Origin: Psychrobacillus sp. FSL K6-2836
Lineage (GTDB): Bacteria > Bacillota > Bacilli > Bacillales_A > Planococcaceae
Direction of reading: 5' to 3'
NCBI RefSeq assembly: GCF_038003085.1
Contig: NZ_JBBOOM010000001.1
Coordinates: forward strand, 3,472,001-3,536,000
Length of the DNA stretch: 64,000 nucleotides
The position numbers were made by a program, and so were the translations under genes. The notes below the pieces were generated by a model. That model saw only the letters and a program-made list of their open reading frames with translations. It made no database searches and was not told the DNA's origin. Below are positions 56,287 to 64,000 of this stretch, one piece after another; positions within the stretch are counted from its first letter, which is position 1; the number at the start of each line of letters is the position of its first letter.

Positions 56287-58068
56287 ATGAATGAATTAAA
56301 AGATGCAGTTAAAGGTGGAGCCTTTTTAGTAGAAGATTTAGACGCAAGCCGCGTATTTACACCAGAGGATTTCAATGATGAGCAAAAGATGATTGCGAAA
56401 ACGACAGAGGAGTATGTAAAAAATTCTGTGCTACCAGTAGTAGAAAACTTGGAGCATCACGAATTCGAACACTCTGTACGTTTATTAAAAGAAGCAGGAG
56501 ATCTTGGTTTGCTTGCTGCTGACATTCCAGAAGAATATGGAGGAATTGGCTTAGATAAAATTTCCTCTGCGCTAATTGCAGAAAAACTGTCTGTAGCTGG
56601 TGGATTCTCTATTACTCACGGAGCACATGTTGGAATTGGTACATTACCAATCGTTCTATTTGGTAATGAAGAACAAAAGCAAAAATACCTACCTAATTCA
56701 GCTTCAGGAGAGAAAATATTTGCTTATGCACTTACAGAGCCAGGTTCAGGATCAGACGCATTAGGAGCAAAAACTACTGCGAAATTAAATGCAGAAGGTA
56801 CACACTATGTCTTAAATGGTGAAAAACAATGGATTACAAATGCAGGATTTGCTGATGTATTCGTAGTTTACGCTAAAATAGATGGAGACAAATTTTCTGC
56901 ATTTATCGTAGAAAAAACATTCCCAGGAGTATCTGTTGGGGCAGAAGAGAAGAAAATGGGTATTAAATCTTCTTCTACTCGTACACTAATCCTTGAGGAT
57001 GCTCAAGTTCCTGTAGAAAATCTGCTGGGTGAAATTGGACGCGGCCATGTTATCGCATTCAATATTTTAAATATTGGGCGTTATAAATTAGGTGTAGGTA
57101 CAATTGGTGGATCTAAACGTGCGTTAGAATTAGCAATTTCTTATACAAACCAACGCCAACAATTTAAGACACCAATCTCTTCCTTTAATTTAACGAAAAA
57201 TAAACTAGCTACTATGGCATCTAAATTGTATGCAACTGAAAGCTTGATCTACCGTACAGTTGGATATTTTGAAGAGCGTATGAGTCAGTTGAGTGCGGAA
57301 GAACAAAAAGATGGAAAAGCAATTGCTGCTTCAATCGCTGAATATGCAATTGAATGTTCTATTAACAAAGTTGTAGGTTCTGAGGTTTTAGATTACATCG
57401 TCGACGAAGCGGTTCAATTACATGGGGGATATGGTTTCATGCAAGAGTATGAAGTAGAACGTATTTACCGTGACTCTCGTATTAACCGTATTTTTGAAGG
57501 AACAAATGAAATCAATCGTTTAATCGTACCGGGGACATTCCTGAAAAAAGCGATGAAAGGTGAATTACCACTTCTTCAAAAAGCACAAGGTTTACAAGAA
57601 GAGCTATTAATGATGATGCCAGAAGAGGTTGGAACAGAAGCACTTGCTCAGGAAAAAGTGTTAGTAGCTAATGCGAAGAAAATTGGCATTCTAGTTGCTG
57701 GACTTGCTGCACAACGTTTCGGTACAAAACTAGAAGCAGAACAAGAAGTACTTGTGAACATCGCTAATATTGCCAACAACTTATTTGCCATGGAATCAGC
57801 AGTTCTACGAACAGAAAAAGCAATCGGACGTGATGGAGAAGAAAAAGCAGCACAAAAACTTCTTTATACACAAATCTTCACACAAGAAGCATTTATTGAA
57901 ATCGAACAGGCAGCAAAAGAAACACTTATTGCATCTGTAGATGGAGATAATCAACGTATGATGATTTCCGCATTACGTAAATTAACACGCTACACACCAT
58001 ACAATGTTATTGAGAAAAAACGTGAAGCATCTGTAAAATTAATCGAAGCAGAAAAATACGTTCATTAA
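56287..58068 (+). CDS. fadE: Acyl-CoA dehydrogenase
   Basis: A 593-residue acyl-CoA dehydrogenase of the long Bacillus FadE type. N-terminal helices are followed by the FAD-binding AYALTEPGSGSDALGAKTTA and QWITNAGFADVFVVYAK, then the catalytic-base region QLHGGYGFMQEYEVERIYRDSRINRIFEGTNEINR and a C-terminal extension of about 180 residues. It carries out the first oxidation of acyl-CoA. ATG 56287; an ATG at 56272 lies within the GGATGGGGG ribosome site. Confidence 0.96.
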   Translation: MNELKDAVKGGAFLVEDLDASRVFTPEDFNDEQKMIAKTTEEYVKNSVLPVVENLEHHEFEHSVRLLKEAGDLGLLAADIPEEYGGIGLDKISSALIAEKLSVAGGFSITHGAHVGIGTLPIVLFGNEEQKQKYLPNSASGEKIFAYALTEPGSGSDALGAKTTAKLNAEGTHYVLNGEKQWITNAGFADVFVVYAKIDGDKFSAFIVEKTFPGVSVGAEEKKMGIKSSSTRTLILEDAQVPVENLLGEIGRGHVIAFNILNIGRYKLGVGTIGGSKRALELAISYTNQRQQFKTPISSFNLTKNKLATMASKLYATESLIYRTVGYFEERMSQLSAEEQKDGKAIAASIAEYAIECSINKVVGSEVLDYIVDEAVQLHGGYGFMQEYEVERIYRDSRINRIFEGTNEINRLIVPGTFLKKAMKGELPLLQKAQGLQEELLMMMPEEVGTEALAQEKVLVANAKKIGILVAGLAAQRFGTKLEAEQEVLVNIANIANNLFAMESAVLRTEKAIGRDGEEKAAQKLLYTQIFTQEAFIEIEQAAKETLIASVDGDNQRMMISALRKLTRYTPYNVIEKKREASVKLIEAEKYVH

Positions 58069-58080
58069 TCAAATAAACGA

Positions 58081-58112
58081 AAAAGCCGATTCTAGTAGAT
58101 CGGCTTTTTTAT
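58081..58112 (+). terminator. Terminator of fadNAE
   Basis: AAAAGCCGAT and ATCGGCTTTT form a perfect stem with an 8-nt loop, followed by further T residues. Confidence 0.92.
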
Positions 58113-58131
58113 TTATCCCTAATTAATAATA

Positions 58132-58330
58132 ATACAGTTGATTTTCGTTGCAAGCGGACGCTTTCCGCAGGCGAGGCCGAGCCTCCTCGGGACAATGGGA
58201 TTCCGTTCACAAATTAACGACACACGATGTATTAAATCTTTCGTATTTATGAATCCTCCCTGTGGGTCTCGACTTTCTCGCTTATCCTGCTGGAGTCGCC
58301 GCTTTCCACTACAATCAATTAAGTGTGTAG
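58132..58330. repeat. Palindromic intergenic repeat of the dispersed family
   Basis: GTTGATT (58138) and AATCAAT (58313) mark the ends. Inside are AGCGGACGCTTTCCGCAGGCGAGG and CTGGAGTCGCCGCTTTCC, segments widely seen in Bacillales intergenic repeats. The middle is partly replaced by AT-rich DNA. Open frames across it on both strands reflect base composition, not genes. Confidence 0.65.
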
Positions 58331-58505
58331 TCATTATTCATCAATTAAAATCAAGCCTTTATGAAAAACACGATAAATATGCAGGGGCATCTAAAGACAC
58401 TATCAATTGCAGTCGACAAATTGAGTGGAAAGCAACTATTAGTCATTCAATTCTACAGATTTAGGCTGTGAATGAGTAATGAAATTTAGTAAAATTATCC
58501 ACTCC

Positions 58506-58631
58506 GCGTGTAAAAGGTAAAAGTCCGCAAGTAAATATAGGCCTAGAGCAAGTAAATCGTTTACGACCGCAAGTAAGCCACAGAAATGAGCGAGTAAACA
58601 ATAGGTGAGAGCAAGTAAAGATAAATTAAGA
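58506..58631. repeat. Six-copy 21-bp periodic array with core GCAAGTAA
   Basis: The 8-nt core occurs at 58506 (GCGTGTAA), 58527, 58548, 58569 (all GCAAGTAA), 58590 (GCGAGTAA) and 58611 (GCAAGTAA), exactly 21 bp apart. The 13 nt between cores differ in every unit. The layout of 8-nt core plus 13-nt spacer is the same as in the array at 21.9-22.8 kb, whose core is CCACATAA. Confidence 0.85.
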
Positions 58632-58831
58632 CCAAATCATTCATTAGATATAAGGATATTTATGCATCTTGAGTATATAAAATCAGTCTTCCTGTTGATA
58701 TAGAATACAGAGGATTGCATGCAATGTAAAGGCTCTGGATTTGTTATCAAAAATTTTTAATTAGGGTATTTCGTATGGATTTCTTCAACTAATAAAAAAG
58801 TATACGACATAAAAATAGACGGTATCTATCG

Positions 58832-59140
58832 TATAGAGTAGCGTTAGAGCCTCCGAAATTGTATCTTCGGGGGCCTGCTTCATGAATAGGAAAGTAGCTT
58901 TTCTCTAGTTATCCAAAAATGCACTAACGTGTTTCTAGAAGTTGTAGAAGAGCGACGGACAAATAAGCGCCATAAAATTACCGAAAAAAATGATGCTGGT
59001 TGGTTGTGACGGACGTCACAACCAACCAGCATCACTAAAAATTCAATCGGCAATAATATAGCAACAAGTTAGTCCAGAGCATTTCGGAAACGTTGGAAAC
59101 AGGTTTTGAACTTAAAGATTGGGTATCTTTTTTGTCCGGT
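58832..59140 (+). ncRNA. Copy B of the duplicated structured element, candidate non-coding RNA
   Basis: Aligned with 50522-50826. Hairpin 1 is GCCTCCGAA and TTCGGGGGC (58849-58874) around the same loop ATTGTATC. Hairpin 2 is a perfect 21-bp stem (58991-59011 with 59014-59034) that contains the TGAC/GTCA core. Hairpin 3 is AAAGAT and ATCTTT (59114-59130), followed by three T. An additional upstream stem, TATACGA with TCGTATA (58801-58836), may belong to it. The segments AATAGGAAAGTAGCTTTT and AATAATATAGCAA are shared with copy A. Confidence 0.55.
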
Positions 59141-59282
59141 ATTTCTTAAATTTGCATGTCATGAATCTAGTGTTTCTTGCCTATAAGATATTAAGCTTAT
59201 ACATATTTTCTTCTTCATTGTTCAAAATGATTGCTCATCGTTTACACTATTATGTATGATAAAAAGAAAAAGGTGGTTCCAC

Positions 59283-59645
59283 ATGACTATTCAATATTAC
59301 GGTTATCCTAAATGTACAACTTGTAGAAAGGCGAGTAAATGGTTAAAGGACAATGATTTAGAATACATAGACAACAACATAGCTGAAAGTCCACCAACAA
59401 AAGATGTACTTCAAAAAATGTTCGAAGTAAGTGGATTGGAATTAAAAAAATTCTTTAATACATCTGGTATGAAATATCGAGAGCTTGGATTGAAAGACAA
59501 GCTTTCTACTATGTCAGAAGATGAGCAATTATCCTTACTTGCCTCTGATGGGATGCTTATTAAACGACCAGTTGTTTTTGATGGAAAAAAATTAACGCTA
59601 GGCTTCAAGGATCAACAGTTTGAGGATGTTTGGAAGACTTCTTAA
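59283..59645 (+). CDS. yusI: ArsC/Spx-family thioredoxin-fold protein (YusI-like)
   Basis: A 120-residue protein. It has the CTTC motif in YGYPKCTTCRKASKWL, then FNTSGMKYRELGLKDKL and the LIKRPVVFDG signature of the ArsC/Spx/YusI group. YusI-type proteins probably act as thiol oxidoreductases; a regulatory Spx role is less likely because the C-terminal Spx features are missing. ATG 59283 follows AAAGGTGG. Its place just before gcvH and after fadE repeats the B. subtilis order. Confidence 0.88.
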   Translation: MTIQYYGYPKCTTCRKASKWLKDNDLEYIDNNIAESPPTKDVLQKMFEVSGLELKKFFNTSGMKYRELGLKDKLSTMSEDEQLSLLASDGMLIKRPVVFDGKKLTLGFKDQQFEDVWKTS

Positions 59646-59719
59646 AGTCACTTGTTTTTACTATAAAAATATGTGAATATAATAGATGAATGTATTAATA
59701 ATGGAGAGGGGTATATAAT

Positions 59720-60100
59720 ATGAACGCACCTAAAGATTTAAAATACTCAGCAGAACATGAATGGGTAAAGACTGAAGGCGGAAATGTCCGTATCGGTATT
59801 ACTGAATTTGCACAATCTGAACTTGGAGATATCGTGTTTGTCGAACTTCCACAAGTTGGAGATGAGATCAAAGCAGGAGATCCATTTGGTAGTGTAGAGT
59901 CTGTAAAAACCGTATCTGAACTGTATGCACCAATTAGCGGGAAAGTTGTAGAGGTAAATACAGAATTAGAAGATAGCCCTGAATATGTAAATGAATCCCC
60001 TTATGAAAATGCATGGATGATTGTTATCGAGCCAGCTGATTTAACGGAAGTGGATGGTTTACTATCTCCAGAAAAATACGAAGAATTAATTTCAGAATAA
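59720..60100 (+). CDS. gcvH: Glycine cleavage system H protein
   Basis: A 126-residue lipoyl-domain protein. The lipoylated Lys63 lies in [19 protein letters not shown]. It carries the aminomethyl group between GcvP and GcvT and, in Bacillus, is needed for lipoate transfer to other 2-oxoacid dehydrogenases. Ribosome site GGAGAGGGG. It is encoded apart from gcvT/gcvP, as usual in Bacillales. Confidence 0.96.
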   Translation: MNAPKDLKYSAEHEWVKTEGGNVRIGITEFAQSELGDIVFVELPQVGDEIKAGDPFGSVESVKTVSELYAPISGKVVEVNTELEDSPEYVNESPYENAWMIVIEPADLTEVDGLLSPEKYEELISE

Positions 60101-60105
60101 TTATG

Positions 60106-60134
60106 AAAACGCCGCTTATTATCGGCGTTTTTTT
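60106..60134 (+). terminator. Terminator of gcvH
   Basis: AAACGCCG and CGGCGTTT form an 8-bp stem with an 8-nt loop, then further T residues. Confidence 0.88.
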
Positions 60135-60173
60135 CATATAATATTGGAAAGGGCGTAGTTAGGAGAGAAGCTG

Positions 60174-60524
60174 ATGGCTATTGTCTTTAGTGAAAAAATA
60201 ATTCTCGTTGAGGGAAGATCAGATAAACTAAAGCTTTTAAAACTTCTTGACGAATCAACAGAAATTATTTGTACAAATGGAACGATATCAAATGTAAAGC
60301 TTGAAGAAATTTTAAGTCCTTATGACGGTATACCTATATATGCGTTTTTAGATGCAGATAAATCCGGAGAGCAAATTCGGTCAGTTGTGAGGAAGGAATA
60401 CCCAGAGGCGATTCATCTATACACCAACCCAATGTACTGCGAAGTTGCGACTACTCCGTTCAAAGTTTTGGCTTCCATATTAAAAAGTGTTAATATAAAA
60501 GTGAAGAGAGAATATTTACTTTAG
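60174..60524 (+). CDS. yusF: Toprim-domain protein (YusF-like)
   Basis: A 116-residue stand-alone Toprim domain. IILVEGRSDK carries the catalytic Glu, and AFLDADKSGEQIR the DxD metal site. Small Toprim proteins of this type are related to RNase M5 and primases, but YusF has no proven function. It follows gcvH and precedes YusE, as in B. subtilis, although yusG is missing between them. Confidence 0.82.
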   Translation: MAIVFSEKIILVEGRSDKLKLLKLLDESTEIICTNGTISNVKLEEILSPYDGIPIYAFLDADKSGEQIRSVVRKEYPEAIHLYTNPMYCEVATTPFKVLASILKSVNIKVKREYLL

Positions 60525-60535
60525 GATGATGTAAT

Positions 60536-60856
60536 GTGAATGAATGGACACTTGAACAGTGGAATAGTCATAAAAAAAGCGGTAAGCTTACGATGTTTTA
60601 TATTTATACACCTTTATGTGGAACATGCCAAGTTGCTAGTAAAATGATGCAAGTTGTACAAGAGATGAAGCCTTTTTCGATTGGCCAAGCAAATATTAAT
60701 TACTTAGAGAATTTTGCAATGGATTATCATATTGAAAGTGTGCCTTGTCTGTTAATAGCTAAAGGTGATGCGGTATATAAAAAAATATATGCCTTTCAAT
60801 CTGTTCCATTTATATTAGACTCTATAAAAAGTATTGACGAGCAAGTAGTCGTGTGA
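60536..60856 (+). CDS. yusE: Thioredoxin-like protein (YusE-like)
   Basis: A 106-residue thioredoxin-fold protein with the redox pair CGTC in FYIYTPLCGTCQVASKMM and the cis-Pro segment ESVPCLLIAKGD. GTG 60536 lies 11 bp after yusF, so they are co-transcribed. Its end overlaps the promoter of the SAM-riboswitch leader. Confidence 0.85.
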   Translation: MNEWTLEQWNSHKKSGKLTMFYIYTPLCGTCQVASKMMQVVQEMKPFSIGQANINYLENFAMDYHIESVPCLLIAKGDAVYKKIYAFQSVPFILDSIKSIDEQVVV

Positions 60857-60862
60857 TAATAT
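60834..60862 (+). promoter_or_regulatory. Promoter of the met operon leader
   Basis: TTGACG (60834-60839), a 17-bp spacer and TAATAT (60857-60862; GATAAT overlaps it at 15 bp). The -35 lies within the last codons of yusE. Confidence 0.6.
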
Positions 60863-60890
60863 ACGATATACCGACAAATTAAATAGTAAT

Positions 60891-61012
60891 ACTCTTATTA
60901 AGAGAGGTGGAGGGAAGTGCCCTATGAAGCCCGGCAACCGTCATGTAAATGAAATGGTGCCAAATCACGCAAAGCAAATGCTTTGGGAAATGAGAGAATG
61001 GATGAATGTTAT
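60891..61012 (+). promoter_or_regulatory. SAM-I (S-box) riboswitch aptamer
   Basis: The S-box core is clear: AGAGAGGTGGAGGGA, GCCCTATGAAGCCCGGCAACC, then GGTGCCAAATC and the closing GGGAAATGAGAGAATG. The P1 helix pairs CTCTTAT near 60893 with ATGAGAG near 61000. SAM binding favours the terminator at 61032 and switches the methionine importer genes off. Confidence 0.95.
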
Positions 61013-61029
61013 TAAAATGGATAACTTAA

Positions 61030-61063
61030 AGCCCTTCTGCTCTTTTGCAGGAGGGTTTTTTTA
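61030..61063 (+). terminator. S-box expression-platform terminator
   Basis: CCCTTCTGC (61032-61040) and GCAGGAGGG (61047-61055) pair with one T-G wobble around TCTTTT, followed by seven T residues. Confidence 0.92.
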
Positions 61064-61207
61064 GATCGAAATGGGAAGTATATGTATTTATATAGTAACT
61101 GTTTGGCACGATAAGTAGCATTAAAATGCTGGATATAAAAATTCATACAACATTACTTAGTGATAAATAGGTAATAAAGTGTTTCATAGAAAGGTGGCAA
61201 GATTCGC

Positions 61208-62233
61208 GTGATTAATTTAAATAATATTTCGAAAAAATTTAGTACGAAACAGGGTACGATCGTTGCAGTTGAAGAGGTGAATCTTGACATAAAGAAAGGC
61301 GAAATCTTTGGCATCATTGGCTATAGTGGTGCAGGTAAAAGTACACTTATTCGCTTATTAAATGGATTAGAAAAACCAACTTCTGGACAAATTATCGTGA
61401 ACAATCAAGATATTACAAAGATAAATGAAGTGAAGCTTCGTCAAGTAAGACAAAAGGTAAGCATGATTTTCCAACATTTTAATCTGTTATGGTCCAGAAC
61501 GGTTGCAGAAAATATTGCTTTTCCCTTAGAAATAGCTGGTGTTCCAAAAGATCAACGTGCTACACGGGTTAACGAGCTTATTGAGCTTGTAGGCCTTGAG
61601 GGACGTGGACATTATTATCCTTCTCAATTATCAGGCGGTCAAAAACAACGTGTCGGAATTGCACGTGCACTAGCAAATCGTCCAGAAGTCCTTCTTTGTG
61701 ATGAAGCAACCTCGGCGCTAGACCCTGAAACTACGGATTCTATTTTGGATTTATTAGTTAGTATTAACGAAAAGTTAGGTCTTACTATTGTACTGATAAC
61801 CCATGAGATGCAGGTCATACAAAAAATATGTGGTCGCGTTGCAGTAATGGAAAAAGGGCATGTGGTAGAAGAAGGCGCAGTTTTAGATGTATTCCAAAAT
61901 CCACAACAACCTATAACGAAGCGTTTTGTTTCACAGGTCAATGATTCAGCTAAAGCCTTACAAACAATACAACATTTAAAAGAGCTTTATCCAAATGGCA
62001 AGTTGATCAAGCTAAAATTTGTTGGAGAGCAAACAGAGCAACCAATACTTTCGAGATTGATAAAGCAATTTGATTTAGAAGTGAATATTGTTCAAGGGAA
62101 TATTTCGCATACACAAAATGGCGCATTTGGTACCCTAATCCTTCAACTCGAGGGAGATGCATTATTGGTGGATGAGGCCATCCGCTATATACATGAACAA
62201 AAAGTAAATACAGAGGTGATCAACAATGATTAA
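61208..62233 (+). CDS. metN: Methionine ABC importer ATPase
   Basis: A 341-residue ATPase with Walker A GYSGAGKST, signature LSGGQKQRVGIARAL and Walker B VLLCDEATSALDPET. The C-terminal NIL/ACT-like domain (about residues 265-341) binds methionine and gives feedback inhibition. It energises D- and L-methionine uptake. GTG 61208 is 9 nt after AAAGGTGG. It overlaps metP by 8 bp and is controlled by the S-box upstream. Confidence 0.96.
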   Translation: MINLNNISKKFSTKQGTIVAVEEVNLDIKKGEIFGIIGYSGAGKSTLIRLLNGLEKPTSGQIIVNNQDITKINEVKLRQVRQKVSMIFQHFNLLWSRTVAENIAFPLEIAGVPKDQRATRVNELIELVGLEGRGHYYPSQLSGGQKQRVGIARALANRPEVLLCDEATSALDPETTDSILDLLVSINEKLGLTIVLITHEMQVIQKICGRVAVMEKGHVVEEGAVLDVFQNPQQPITKRFVSQVNDSAKALQTIQHLKELYPNGKLIKLKFVGEQTEQPILSRLIKQFDLEVNIVQGNISHTQNGAFGTLILQLEGDALLVDEAIRYIHEQKVNTEVINND

Positions 62234-62894
62234 TAATTTATTTCCAAACGTTGATTGGCCAAAAATGTGGGAAGCAACCGTTGAAACATTATATATGACT
62301 GCAGTATCTACTATACTGACAGCAATTATTGGGCTAGTGCTCGGTCTTTTACTTTTCTTAACTAGTCCTCATCAAGCATGGGCGAACAAGTTAGCTAACT
62401 GGTTAACAGGAGCTTTCGTTAATATATTCCGTTCCATTCCATTTATTATTTTGATCATTTTATTAATCCCATTAACGAAGTTTTTAGTTGGAACAATGCG
62501 TGGGCCAAATGCGGCATTCCCAGCTTTAGTTATTGGAGCTGCTCCATTTTACGCTCGTATGGTGTTGATAGCTCTACGAGAAATTGATAAGGGAGTACTA
62601 GAAGCAGCTAAATCGATGGGCGCTAAAACTTCTACTGTTATTTGGAAGGTTCTATTGCCAGAATCTATGCCCGCATTAGTATCAGGGATTACGGTTACGG
62701 GGATTTCACTAGTTGGTTATACAGCGATGGCGGGTATTATCGGAGCTGGGGGACTAGGAACATTAGCTTTCTTGGATGGATTCCAAAGAGGGAGAACAGA
62801 CGTAACACTTGTTGCTACGATTTTAATATTAATCATGGTATTTATCATCCAATGGATAGGCGATGCAATTACTACCAAAATAGATAAACGATAA
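62226..62894 (+). CDS. metP: Methionine ABC importer permease
   Basis: A 222-residue protein with five membrane helices and the coupling loop REIDKGVLEAAKSMGAKTSTVIWKVLLPESMP. It is the MetI/MetP type and forms the pore with a second copy of itself. It overlaps metN by 8 bp. Confidence 0.95.
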   Translation: MINNLFPNVDWPKMWEATVETLYMTAVSTILTAIIGLVLGLLLFLTSPHQAWANKLANWLTGAFVNIFRSIPFIILIILLIPLTKFLVGTMRGPNAAFPALVIGAAPFYARMVLIALREIDKGVLEAAKSMGAKTSTVIWKVLLPESMPALVSGITVTGISLVGYTAMAGIIGAGGLGTLAFLDGFQRGRTDVTLVATILILIMVFIIQWIGDAITTKIDKR

Positions 62895-62957
62895 TTGGTG
62901 TTAACGAGTGAACTCGATCACATAGAAATTATAAGATAAAAAGGGAGAGATTTGAGA

Positions 62958-63764
62958 ATGAAGAAGTTTTTAGCTGGAGCATTATTGTCAGTAAGTGCAC
63001 TAACACTTGCAGCATGTGGAGATGAAGAAAGTAGTAAACTTGTGGTAGGTGCATCTAACGTACCTCATGCAGTTATATTGGAAGAAGTTAAACCTATTCT
63101 AGAAGAACAAGGAATTGAACTTGTTGTAGAAACGTATCAAGATTATGTATTACCAAACAAAGATTTGGACTCAGGCGATTTGGATGCGAACTATTTCCAA
63201 CATATCCCTTACTTTGAATCACAAAAAGCTGATTTTGGATATGATTTTGCTAACGCTGGCGAAATACATATTGAACCAATCGGTTTATATTCTAAAAAAT
63301 ACGGTTCTATCGAAGAACTTCCAGAGGGTGCAACAATCTTAATGAGTAACTCCGTTGCCGATCACGGTCGTATCCTTGCTATGTTAGAAGCTAAAGGTCT
63401 TATTAAATTAGCAGATGGTGTTGATAAAACAAAAGCTGAAGTGAAAGACATCGTTGAAAACCCTAAAAACCTTCAATTTGACGCTAACTATGAATCAGCA
63501 CTTATGGTTCAGTTATATGAAAATGAAGAAGGCGATGCAGTATTGATCAACTCTAACTACGCAATCGACGCTGGTATCAATCCATTAGAAGATTCGATCG
63601 CAATTGAAGAGTCAGATGAGTCACCATACGTAAATATCATTGCAGTAAACTCAGGCGATGAAGAAAATAAAGAGATCAAAGCTTTAGTAGAAGCATTGAA
63701 ATCTAAAGAAATCCAAGACTTCATCCTAAGCGAGTGGGGCGGATCAGTAGTACCAGTAAAATAA
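62958..63764 (+). CDS. metQ: Methionine-binding lipoprotein
   Basis: A 268-residue NlpA-family protein. Signal peptide MKKFLAGALLSVSALTLAAC with the lipobox LAAC. It is followed by VVGASNVPHAVILEEVKPIL and the DLDANYFQHIPYF ligand-site motif. It delivers methionine to MetP. ATG 62958 lies 8 nt behind AAGGGAGAG; the TTG at 62952 is less well placed. Confidence 0.95.
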   Translation: MKKFLAGALLSVSALTLAACGDEESSKLVVGASNVPHAVILEEVKPILEEQGIELVVETYQDYVLPNKDLDSGDLDANYFQHIPYFESQKADFGYDFANAGEIHIEPIGLYSKKYGSIEELPEGATILMSNSVADHGRILAMLEAKGLIKLADGVDKTKAEVKDIVENPKNLQFDANYESALMVQLYENEEGDAVLINSNYAIDAGINPLEDSIAIEESDESPYVNIIAVNSGDEENKEIKALVEALKSKEIQDFILSEWGGSVVPVK

Positions 63765-63777
63765 TAATGTATAGGAG

Positions 63778-63808
63778 AAACAGGCATCCTTGGATGTCTG
63801 TTTTTTTG
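63778..63808 (+). terminator. Terminator of metNPQ
   Basis: AAACAGGCATCC and GGATGTCTGTTT pair with one G-T wobble around a TT loop, followed by five more T residues. Confidence 0.85.
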
Positions 63809-63838
63809 TGTGTTGTGATACACCAAGGAAGAATGCAC

Positions 63839-64000
63839 ATGCGCTCCCGAGAGTAGACTAAGTGCCCGAGCAAGGTCCCTATCAGCCCGGTAGGAGGTTG
63901 AACGCTCGGGAAAGAGCCGTATGCGCTCGCGCGAGTAGACTAAGCGATCGAGCAAGCCGCCTAACCGCCCGGTAGGATGTTGAACGCTCGGGAAAGAGCC
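63839..64000. repeat. GC-rich 82-bp tandem repeat running off the window
   Basis: ATGCGCTC starts units at 63839 and 63921. The two units share GAGTAGACTAAG, CCCGGTAGGA and TTGAACGCTCGGGAAAGAGCC, including a CCCGAGC/GCTCGGG stem in the first. The base composition is far more GC-rich than the neighbouring genes. The second unit is cut by the window edge, so the copy number is unknown. Confidence 0.85.

Noticed and set aside
58138..58464. A 108-codon plus-strand frame downstream of fadE
   Set aside because: It lies on a palindromic repeat that is open on both strands and has no ribosome site; the encoded sequence is not protein-like.
1..64000. tRNA, rRNA, tmRNA, prophage or restriction-modification genes
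   Set aside because: None could be recognised in either strand; no cloverleaf or conserved rRNA segments were seen.

Overview
The window looks like a chromosomal segment of a spore-forming, low-GC member of the Bacillales, most likely a Planococcaceae relative (Psychrobacillus, Lysinibacillus or Sporosarcina type; the genus is inference). Supporting signs are a gamma-type spore protein gene, a fad-yusI-gcvH-yusF-yusE-metNPQ gene order that matches the Bacillus subtilis yus region, a near-perfect Bacillus FadR operator, an S-box riboswitch, strong Shine-Dalgarno sequences and AT-rich DNA. No rRNA, tRNA, CRISPR array, prophage or intact insertion sequence was seen.

Layout. 1-4.4 kb: tail of a PadR-like regulator overlapping a HAAS-domain membrane protein, a YibE/YibF-type membrane pair, a small Cys/His-rich protein behind two Fur boxes, and sspE. 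4.6-12.2 kb: SstT-type Ser/Thr symporter, NupC-type nucleoside transporter, ahpC-ahpF, a small XRE regulator with a membrane partner, and two small orphan genes, one with a probable frameshift. 12.5-15.6 kb (minus): SwrC-like RND efflux permease. 15.9-21.8 kb: CUT1 sugar ABC importer, LacI-family regulator and GH1 beta-glucosidase, behind a promoter with a cre site and two palindromic operators. 21.9-22.8 kb: an 82-bp tandem array built from 21-bp monomers. 23.1-26.9 kb: MgtC-like protein, amt with a TnrA/GlnR site, DUF294 nucleotidyltransferase and DnaQ-like exonuclease.

27.1-45.9 kb is one long cell-surface polysaccharide locus on the plus strand: priming glycosyltransferase, CpsB phosphatase, Wzz-like adaptor and tyrosine kinase, several glycosyltransferases, Wzy-like polymerase, Wzx-like flippase, ATP-grasp enzyme, sugar aminotransferase, RfbA, RfbB, epimerase, two GNAT/FemAB-like transferases and a NodB-type deacetylase. 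It encodes dTDP-4-keto-6-deoxyglucose synthesis and amination but no RfbC or RfbD, which suggests an amino-deoxysugar rather than rhamnose. Several genes in it have a good ribosome binding site in front of a CTG, ATT or similar non-standard start.

46-52.5 kb: FAD oxidoreductase, YpcP-like 5'-3' exonuclease, C39-like protein, Eis-like acetyltransferase, STAS protein, and a thioredoxin-like gene whose 3' end has been expanded into an eight-copy 95-bp tandem array. 52.6-63.8 kb: FadR-controlled fadN-fadA-fadE, then yusI, gcvH, yusF, yusE, SAM riboswitch and metN-metP-metQ.

The most unusual content is non-coding. Two diverged copies of a roughly 300-bp element (50.5 and 58.8 kb) keep the same hairpins while the paired bases change, as expected of a structured RNA. 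Two separate arrays share an 8-nt core plus 13-nt spacer design with a 21-bp period. Other repeat systems lie at 51.4-52.1 kb and at the right edge.
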